Part shown: piece by piece, positions 5,544-9,362 of the stretch
How positions within the stretch are numbered: position 1 is the first letter of the stretch
Layout of the letters: every line of letters starts with the position of its first letter
NCBI GenBank assembly: GCA_016186245.1
Contig: JACPLZ010000002.1
Span: forward strand, 1-9,362
Length of the DNA: 9,362 nucleotides
Direction: 5' to 3'
Source of the DNA: Candidatus Peregrinibacteria bacterium
Lineage (GTDB): Bacteria > Patescibacteriota > Gracilibacteria > UBA1369 > LOWO2-01-FULL-3
Program-made: the position numbers and the translations under genes
Notes under the pieces: generated by a model
The model's database searches: none
What the model saw: only the letters and a program-made list of their open reading frames with translations
What the model was told of the DNA's origin: nothing

Positions 5544-6060
5544 GCCTGGACAACAGAACGCACATTTTGAAACTTTCTATACCAACGCCCTATCTGCCAT
5601 TGCGGCTCAAAACGGTGTTCCGGTCGACCAGCCAAAGATCACCAAGTACCGTTTTGTTATAACAGAGGGAGCGCAATACTTTGACGCGCAGAAGAGTGAT
5701 TTTGACTACGCATTTAACAATCATGCAGCACCCAGGGACATTGAAGACTGCGTCAACGCTTTTAAGCAATACCTGCGAGCTCACACCGGTATTTTGAGCC
5801 TCAATGCAACAGGCTTCCTCATGCTGATGATAAATGGCCTTAGAAAGGGAGAGCCGACTGGCAGGACCGGTGAAACTCAATGTCAATCTACAATACTGCC
5901 AGGAGAACCAAAGAGTGTGCACATGGGAGATGATCTCGTTGTCAACGGTGGATGGAATGAGCTTGCTAGTAGCGCGCACTTCGGTGGTGGGTTTCATGGG
6001 AATGGGAATCTGAACACTGGTGATACCATAATCCGCGCCGCGGTGATGGGTGAAATTTAG
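5542..6060 (+). CDS. Shared-tail protein B (172 aa), unknown function
   Basis: No family is recognised. Residues 1-100 are a mixed polar region of probable alpha/beta character (FETFYTNALSAIAAQNG early, then KYRFVITEGAQYF). Residues 100-172 form the shared domain: GLR, TILPGEPK at 117-124, DDLVV, W138, HFGGGF and the terminal RAAVMGEI. There is no signal peptide, TM helix or catalytic signature. A TTG at 5473 is in frame, but ATG 5542 is preferred because the extra segment is antisense to protein A. Only Cys70 and Cys114 are present. It ends 4 bp into the convergent ATPase gene. No promoter is apparent. Confidence 0.65.
   Translation: MPGQQNAHFETFYTNALSAIAAQNGVPVDQPKITKYRFVITEGAQYFDAQKSDFDYAFNNHAAPRDIEDCVNAFKQYLRAHTGILSLNATGFLMLMINGLRKGEPTGRTGETQCQSTILPGEPKSVHMGDDLVVNGGWNELASSAHFGGGFHGNGNLNTGDTIIRAAVMGEI
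6035..6057 (+). repeat. Third, diverged copy of the shared-tail DNA
   Basis: GGTGATGGGTGAAATT is exact in all three genes. Upstream of it the third copy (GCCGCG) matches the other two only partly. It is in the same orientation as the right copy at 7706-7754. Confidence 0.7.
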
Positions 6061-7262
6061 GATTTGAGCGCAACCGATAAGAAAACTTTAGGGGTCACAA
6101 GTTCAGTAGCGCTTTCCGGATAATAGCTCTTAAAAGTAACAAAACTTTTTGGCGCAGCGCTTTTTTGCCATTTTGTTTCAATGGCGCGAAGATGCCCTCC
6201 TTCCTCAACAATAAAATCAATCTCCGTCTGATTTGTGGTTCTCCAAAAATGAAAATCCTTTTCTCTATAAAAATCCCGCGAGTACATTTCCAGAAAAACA
6301 AAGTTTTCAAAAAGCGCTCCAGTATCAGTCCGGAGTTCAAGCGGCTGCCATTGGCTGATGAGCAAGTTGCGCAACCCAAGATCGAGAAAATAAACTTTCG
6401 GCATTTTGCTGATTTCCTTTTTATAGTTTTTGAAAAAAGGCTTGATGCGCTTCACAATAAAAGTTCCTTCCAAAATATCAAGATAGCGTTCGATAAGAGC
6501 AACGGGTATTTTAAGTGTTTTGGAAAGAGCGTGAATGTTGAGAAGGCCGCCGATTTGGGCGGCAAGCAGAATAAGCAACTTATTGAATGCGTCTACATTC
6601 TCAACTTTGGCAAAATCGGAAATATCTTTTTCTATATACATCTGATGAATGTCGTGAAGCAGGAGTTTTTTCTCTTCATTGTTTTTTTGCCGCAGTACTT
6701 CCGGATAAGCCCCGTACAGCATGATATTTTCCATAAGTGTTTGCGGCGGCACATGGGGATGCAGCGTACGCGCTTCGGAAAAATTAAGCCTCTGAATTTC
6801 AAAAATGCGCATGCGGCCGACAAGAAATTCTTTCAGCTTGGAGCGGAGTTCCAGCTGCGACGAGCCGCTCACGATGAGCTTTATATCCAGCTTGATGTCA
6901 AAAATGGTTTTGAGAAAAAGACCTGGATTAGGGAGCCGTTGAGCTTCATCGATAAAAATATATTTCTTTCCATTATCCGCCCCGATGTAATTTAAAAATT
7001 CATTCGGTGATTCCAAAAGCTGTCGTATGCTTATATCATCCAGATTAAAGTAAAAAATATCATCTGCTTTTACGGTTTTGAGAAGGTGCTGGATGAGAAG
7101 ATAAAGAAGTGAGGTTTTACCAACTTGGCGGCTGCCCAGAAGCGCCATGATTTTGTTATTCTCCAGATTTTTTATGAGTTCTTTTTCTATGGATCGTGGA
7201 AAAAGACTCTCCGGTATTTTTCCGGTTTTCCACCATGGATTTTGGCGTTCAAGAATTGTCAT
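6057..7262 (-). CDS. AAA-type ATPase with DUF4143 domain (401 aa)
   Basis: This is a member of the large, poorly characterised family of predicted P-loop ATPases with C-terminal DUF4143, common in accessory regions of bacteria and archaea. Numbering from ATG 7262: Walker A GSRQVGKT at 43-50, Walker B YIFIDEAQ at 101-108, then a sensor-like LIVSGSS. A winged-helix-like middle follows, then the C-terminal domain with ENFVFLEMY, NQTEIDFIVEE and AIETKW. The E...D...E-x-K order resembles a PD-(D/E)XK nuclease-like fold; whether it cuts DNA is unknown. An upstream ATG at 7304 overlaps the -10 box, so 7262 is chosen; MTILERQNPWW also resembles family N-termini. It lies inside the inverted-repeat-bracketed block, convergent with protein B by 4 bp and divergent from protein C. 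Confidence 0.88.
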   Translation of the reverse strand: MTILERQNPWWKTGKIPESLFPRSIEKELIKNLENNKIMALLGSRQVGKTSLLYLLIQHLLKTVKADDIFYFNLDDISIRQLLESPNEFLNYIGADNGKKYIFIDEAQRLPNPGLFLKTIFDIKLDIKLIVSGSSQLELRSKLKEFLVGRMRIFEIQRLNFSEARTLHPHVPPQTLMENIMLYGAYPEVLRQKNNEEKKLLLHDIHQMYIEKDISDFAKVENVDAFNKLLILLAAQIGGLLNIHALSKTLKIPVALIERYLDILEGTFIVKRIKPFFKNYKKEISKMPKVYFLDLGLRNLLISQWQPLELRTDTGALFENFVFLEMYSRDFYREKDFHFWRTTNQTEIDFIVEEGGHLRAIETKWQKSAAPKSFVTFKSYYPESATELVTPKVFLSVALKS

Positions 7263-7274
7263 TGGTATAAAATC

Positions 7275-7315
7275 AACTAGTTTAATTGAAAGATACATCT
7301 CCATATTAACTAGTT
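7275..7315. promoter_or_regulatory. Two AACTAGTT palindromes in the ATPase promoter
   Basis: Perfect 8-bp dyads at 7275-7282 and 7308-7315 are 33 bp apart, about three helical turns. One lies in the -35/-10 spacer of the ATPase promoter and the other in its 5' leader, the arrangement expected of a cooperative repressor. Confidence 0.45.
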
Positions 7316-7331
7316 ATTACGGGCATGTAAA
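7303..7331 (-). promoter_or_regulatory. ATPase promoter
   Basis: TTTACA (7326-7331), a 17-nt spacer and TAATAT (7303-7308). The -10 overlaps the ATG at 7302-7304, which rules against that start and favours ATG 7262. Confidence 0.65.
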
Positions 7332-7341
7332 CCTAAAGCTT

Positions 7342-7369
7342 TTTACAACCGATCCTTTTATTGTATAAT
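7342..7369 (+). promoter_or_regulatory. Promoter of shared-tail protein C
   Basis: TTTACA (7342-7347), a 16-nt spacer and TATAAT (7364-7369). It is back-to-back with the ATPase promoter, with 10 bp between the two -35 boxes. An ATG at 7371 is too close to the -10; ATG 7395 or 7401 would follow a leader of about 20 nt. Confidence 0.7.
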
Positions 7370-7394
7370 AATGGGTGTTATAAAGACCGTACAT

Positions 7395-7766
7395 ATGCCA
7401 ATGAACACCTCCCAACTTGAAGCCAGATTAAAGGCGGCCAGCGCGTATGGGCATCCGGAAGGCAAAAGAGCCATAGATGAGGCGCTGCCTGGCATGTACG
7501 CTGCAGAAACGGCTGGGAATATCAATGAAGTGGATCAGTTAAGAATTAAATTAACCGCGCGATTGAATGAAATTGCGGATAATTTGTCTCCCCTTCCGGA
7601 AACGGAGCGCAGGTGGTGCGAGAGTCTGATTGATGATCCGGAACACGGATATGACTGGGCTCCAGATTATGTACGGGCACGCTTCAGCTACGGTTTCCTG
7701 GATAGTCAGCCTGATCGTGCTCGTCTTCGTGCCTCGGTGATGGGTGAAATTGAAATTAATGCCTAG
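7395..7766 (+). CDS. Shared-tail protein C (123 aa), unknown function
   Basis: Residues 1-85 are charged and probably helical (QLEARLKAAS, then ETAGNINEVDQLRIKLTARL), ending with W-C-E-S-L. They do not resemble proteins A or B. The C-terminal part W-x-PD-x-V-x-A-x-FS-x3-L then QPDRARLRASVMGEIE (105-120) matches protein A, including its DNA, and adds INA. There is no signal peptide or TM helix. ATG 7395 is chosen from the promoter position; 7401 is equally possible and 7371 unlikely. It is divergent from the ATPase gene through back-to-back promoters. Confidence 0.7.
   Translation: MPMNTSQLEARLKAASAYGHPEGKRAIDEALPGMYAAETAGNINEVDQLRIKLTARLNEIADNLSPLPETERRWCESLIDDPEHGYDWAPDYVRARFSYGFLDSQPDRARLRASVMGEIEINA
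7706..7754 (+). repeat. 49-bp shared-tail repeat, right copy
   Basis: This copy encodes QPDRARLRASVMGEIE at the end of protein C and is 48/49 identical to the inverted left copy at 5259-5307. Identity drops sharply beyond it on both sides, although the proteins remain alignable for about 20 residues upstream. Confidence 0.9.
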
Positions 7767-7785
7767 CGCAAAGTGGAGGAGAATT

Positions 7786-7807
7786 GATTTTTGCGAGGCA
7801 AAAAATC
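7786..7807. other. Inverted repeat after protein C
   Basis: GATTTTTGC, loop GAG, GCAAAAAATC: nine pairs with one bulged A. It lies 20 nt after protein C's stop. No U-run follows on either strand, so a terminator role is doubtful. CAAAAAATCG with a nearby CTCGAA occurs here and again at about 7874-7897, next to the tRNA 3' end. Apart from these and the tRNA, I see nothing further in 7767-7897. Confidence 0.4.
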
Positions 7808-7897
7808 GGCTCGAACTTCCACATCATCGGCCAAAAAGCCTACACAGAATTGGGTTTTCCGTGGTCTGTGGCGGCCAAAAAATCGCAATTTCTCGAA

Positions 7898-7972
7898 TGG
7901 AGCGGGTAACGGGAGTCGGACCCGTGTCTCGTCCTTGGCAAGGACGCATAATAGCCGTTATACGATACCCGC
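7898..7972 (-). tRNA. tRNA-Gly(GCC), CCA encoded, C at position 55
   Basis: 75 nt. Acceptor GCGGGTA/TACCCGC, D-arm with the GG pair (AACGGCT loop), anticodon stem CGTCC/GGACG with loop TTGCCAA (anticodon GCC), a 4-nt variable loop, T-stem ACGGG/CCCGT, then T and CCA. The D-arm resembles the GTATAAYGGCTATTA type known from other bacterial glycine tRNAs. The T-loop is TCCGACT, so position 55 is C instead of the near-universal U (pseudouridine). All stems pair, so the gene is probably functional. Its 3' end faces the accessory block. Confidence 0.93.
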
Positions 7973-7992
7973 GTATGGCAAAGAACAGAGGC

Positions 7993-8022
7993 AATGTACA
8001 ACAATCCATAAAATCAGGTCAA
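7993..8022 (-). promoter_or_regulatory. Possible tRNA-Gly promoter
   Basis: TTGACC (8017-8022), an 18-nt spacer and TACATT (7993-7998), 20 nt before the tRNA 5' end. The spacing is slightly long but the position is right. Confidence 0.45.
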
Positions 8023-8040
8023 CCCATATTTAATTACACT

Positions 8041-8076
8041 AAATTTTGTATAAAATTCTGTATAAAGTTTTGACAA
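8041..8076. promoter_or_regulatory. Three 12-bp iterons overlapping the toxin-antitoxin -35
   Basis: Consecutive 12-mers AAATTTTGTATA, AAATTCTGTATA and AAGTTTTGACAA, the last containing the -35 TTGACA. This is a likely autoregulatory site for the antitoxin or the toxin-antitoxin complex; binding is inferred from position only. Confidence 0.5.
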
Positions 8077-8098
8077 ATATAGAAATGGCATGTATGAT
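8070..8098 (+). promoter_or_regulatory. Toxin-antitoxin promoter, leaderless
   Basis: TTGACA (8070-8075), a 17-nt spacer and TATGAT (8093-8098), then 6 nt to ATG 8105. An in-frame ATG at 8090 lies upstream of and inside the -10 region, so it cannot be the start. Confidence 0.75.
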
Positions 8099-8104
8099 TT
8101 GGGC

Positions 8105-8404
8105 ATGAAAGGGATAATTGTCTCAACAGACAGATTAATAACAGCATCGGAAGCCAGAAATAAATTTGGAAAATTGCTTGATGAAATTTCCAAAAATTCC
8201 AAAAATTATTTCGTAATTCTGGATAATGGTAAAGTTGCCGGCTTATTGGTTGCTCCAGACTGGCTTAGAGACCGCGATGAAGTTGACTATCCAGACCTTG
8301 AGACATTAAGGCAGGAATGGGATAGATATACACAGGATATTTCAGATGCCATGGACAATATCATAGCAACGGACAGTAACGATTTACCAGCGTTACTAAA
8401 GTAA
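8105..8404 (+). CDS. Phd/YefM-family antitoxin (99 aa)
   Basis: The DNA-binding antitoxin normally neutralises the adjacent toxin and represses the operon. The family N-terminal domain is clear: LITASEARNKFGKLLDEI at about 11-28 and Y-F-V-I-L-D-N-G-K-V-A-G-L-L-V-A-P at 35-50. The acidic C-terminal tail from about 54 (DRDEVDYPDLETL onward) is the toxin-binding half. The 3-nt gap to the toxin gene and the iterons at the promoter fit an autoregulated pair. ATG 8105 is chosen from the promoter. The pair looks more A/T-rich than the flanking mnmA and pnp regions, suggesting acquisition. Confidence 0.92.
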   Translation: MKGIIVSTDRLITASEARNKFGKLLDEISKNSKNYFVILDNGKVAGLLVAPDWLRDRDEVDYPDLETLRQEWDRYTQDISDAMDNIIATDSNDLPALLK

Positions 8405-8407
8405 AAC

Positions 8408-8785
8408 ATGTATTTATTTGATACAGATATTTTGATCGATTATTTGCGGCTTCATAAACCTGCTATTCTTTTGTTAGATAAATTAAAAAAGGAAGAAAGG
8501 CATATAGCGTACATTACACAATTTGAATTAATTAAGGGCTGTAAGAAAAAAATCCAGGAACAACGTATTCACTTTTTTCTTAAACATTTTACTATTCTGC
8601 CAATGGATGGAAAATTGTCTAAAAAAGCACTGGGTCTTTATAAAGTTTGTCGTTGGGGTGCACATGTCGATATTCCGGACACTTTTATTGCTGCAACCGC
8701 TTTGATTCACAAACTGCCACTATTCACACGCAATATCAAACATTATAGAAATATTCCTGATCTGGTTTTTGAAAAACCTTATTAA
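8408..8785 (+). CDS. VapC-like PIN-domain toxin (125 aa)
   Basis: PIN-domain RNases cleave specific RNAs, often tRNA or rRNA, when freed from antitoxin. Acidic residues are in family order: D5 in FDTDILIDYL, E40 in TQFELIKG and D91 in VDIPDTFIAATA (D88 near). The terminal motif is LFTRNIKHY, where T-x-N is kept and the later Asp is His112, a variant common in VapC. Pairing of a PIN toxin with a Phd/YefM antitoxin is known. It starts 3 nt after the antitoxin stop with no Shine-Dalgarno, so translational coupling is likely. Its stop is 1 nt from the convergent pnp stop. Confidence 0.92.
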   Translation: MYLFDTDILIDYLRLHKPAILLLDKLKKEERHIAYITQFELIKGCKKKIQEQRIHFFLKHFTILPMDGKLSKKALGLYKVCRWGAHVDIPDTFIAATALIHKLPLFTRNIKHYRNIPDLVFEKPY

Positions 8786-8786
8786 G

Positions 8787-9362
8787 CTACGCTTTCCTCA
8801 CGTTATGCGTCCCCTTGACGTGCCCGCCCCCACCGCCAGGTCTTTCGCTTTTTGGAGCGTGGCTGGAGTCACCTCCTTCCATATCCAGCGTGGCTTTGTG
8901 CGATAAATTGTAACGTCCTTTTTCGTCTATTTTCACCAGTTTAACTTTAATTGTATCGCCCATCGTAACGACATCTTCCACATCCTTTACATGAGTCTTG
9001 GCGAGCTCTGAAATGTGAACCAGGCCGTCTTTGCCAGGCAAAAATTCCACAAAGGCGCCAAATTCCATCAATTTTACAACTTTGCCCATAAATTCATCTC
9101 CAACTTTTGGCATGTATGTAAGCCTGTTTATCCATTCAATCGCTTTCTGGCCGGCTTCCTGCTTTGGAGCGGTAATTGTTACAATACCCGTTTCTTCAAT
9201 ATCAATTTCAACACCACATTCCTTTGTAATCCCCTGAATCGTCTCTCCCCCTTTGCCAATCACCACACGGATCAATTCCGGATCGATCTTTATTGTCATA
9301 ATCAAAGGCGCGTGCTTGGAAAGTTCTTTTCTCGGCTGAGGCACGACCTCAATCATTTTTTC
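8787..9362 (-). CDS. pnp: Polynucleotide phosphorylase, C-terminal part (5' end off window)
   Basis: PNPase is a trimeric 3'-to-5' phosphorolytic exoribonuclease of mRNA turnover. The frame is open through the window edge, so the catalytic RNase PH domains lie outside; about 191 residues are visible. Q-P-R-x-E-L-S-K-H-A-P leads into the KH domain (IKIDPELIRVVIGKGGETI, GKGG loop, then VEIDIEETG). Next comes the S1 domain from VGDEFMGKVV through FGAFVEFLPGKDGLVHISEL to YNLSHK. A short tail is Gly-rich (RPGGGGGHVKG) and ends NVRKA. The arrangement RNase PH-KH-S1 with a short variable tail is standard. The stop is TAG, directly facing the toxin gene. Confidence 0.95.
   Translation of the reverse strand, partial: EKMIEVVPQPRKELSKHAPLIMTIKIDPELIRVVIGKGGETIQGITKECGVEIDIEETGIVTITAPKQEAGQKAIEWINRLTYMPKVGDEFMGKVVKLMEFGAFVEFLPGKDGLVHISELAKTHVKDVEDVVTMGDTIKVKLVKIDEKGRYNLSHKATLDMEGGDSSHAPKSERPGGGGGHVKGTHNVRKA

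Noticed and set aside
6165..6995. 276-aa plus-strand open frame
   Set aside because: It is antisense to the DUF4143 ATPase, whose Walker A and B motifs and family C-terminus are clear. The plus frame shows no domain and no promoter.
5259..7754. Diversity-generating retroelement template/variable repeats
   Set aside because: The single mismatch is not an adenine-directed change, the repeats are inverted, and no reverse transcriptase is present.
7706..7766. Integron attC site at the 3' end of protein C
   Set aside because: No GTTRRRY/RYYYAAC core pair and no palindromic fold across the repeat. No integrase in the window.
7791..8073. Plus-strand open frames over 7744-8073
   Set aside because: They run through the tRNA-Gly gene and the iterons (repeating K-F-C-I) and show no protein-family features.
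8041..8076. Short CRISPR-like array
   Set aside because: The units are contiguous 12-mers without spacers; they fit promoter iterons better.

Overview
The window looks like chromosomal DNA of an uncultured bacterium with small, tightly packed genes and some accessory insertions. Stops include TGA: the VKOR-like gene ends in an ATGA overlap with the next gene, and the aquaporin ends in TGA. A UGA-glycine code is therefore unlikely. Promoters are of the ordinary sigma-70 type (TTGACA/TATAAT-like), yet I see no convincing Shine-Dalgarno sequence before any gene. In at least two genes the -10 box lies exactly 6 nt before the ATG, which points to leaderless mRNAs. Together with the gene set (DoxX, VKOR, a lipid-anchored cupredoxin, HtrA, small Cys-rich and two-TM proteins), a Patescibacteria/CPR-type origin is plausible, but this is inference.

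Layout. 1-64: dispersed hairpin repeat. 65-256 (-): eight-cysteine metal-binding-like miniprotein with a leaderless promoter. 425-1012 (+): short aquaporin lacking the usual arginine after its second NPA. 1011-1096: long inverted repeat running from stop codon to stop codon. 1096-2175 (-): MnmA tRNA 2-thiouridylase, preceded by a two-TM hypothetical (2197-2490, -). 2491-2632: divergent control region with tandem duplications and a strong promoter. 2633-3825 (+): HtrA/DegP-like protease with a one-base frameshift. 3826-3850: second copy of the hairpin repeat, which also rewrites the C-terminus of the convergent DoxX gene. 3749-5152 (-): cupredoxin lipoprotein, VKOR, DoxX, a likely extracytoplasmic redox operon.

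5233-7807 is an accessory block. Three unrecognised small proteins share a C-terminal domain ending in R-A-[SA]-V-M-G-E-I. Two of these tails are 48/49 identical in DNA and lie in inverted orientation at 5259-5307 and 7706-7754, bracketing about 2.5 kb with the third family member and a DUF4143-type AAA ATPase. A tRNA-Gly(GCC) gene (7898-7972, -), with C at position 55, has its 3' end facing this block. 8105-8785 (+) is a Phd/YefM-VapC toxin-antitoxin pair behind a promoter overlapping 12-bp iterons. 8787-9362 (-) is the 3' part (KH, S1, Gly-rich tail) of polynucleotide phosphorylase, running off the window.

The points most worth a second look are the shared-tail protein family with its near-identical inverted DNA copies, the hairpin repeat with a compensatory base pair placed just after two stop codons, and the stop-to-stop inverted repeat between aquaporin and mnmA.
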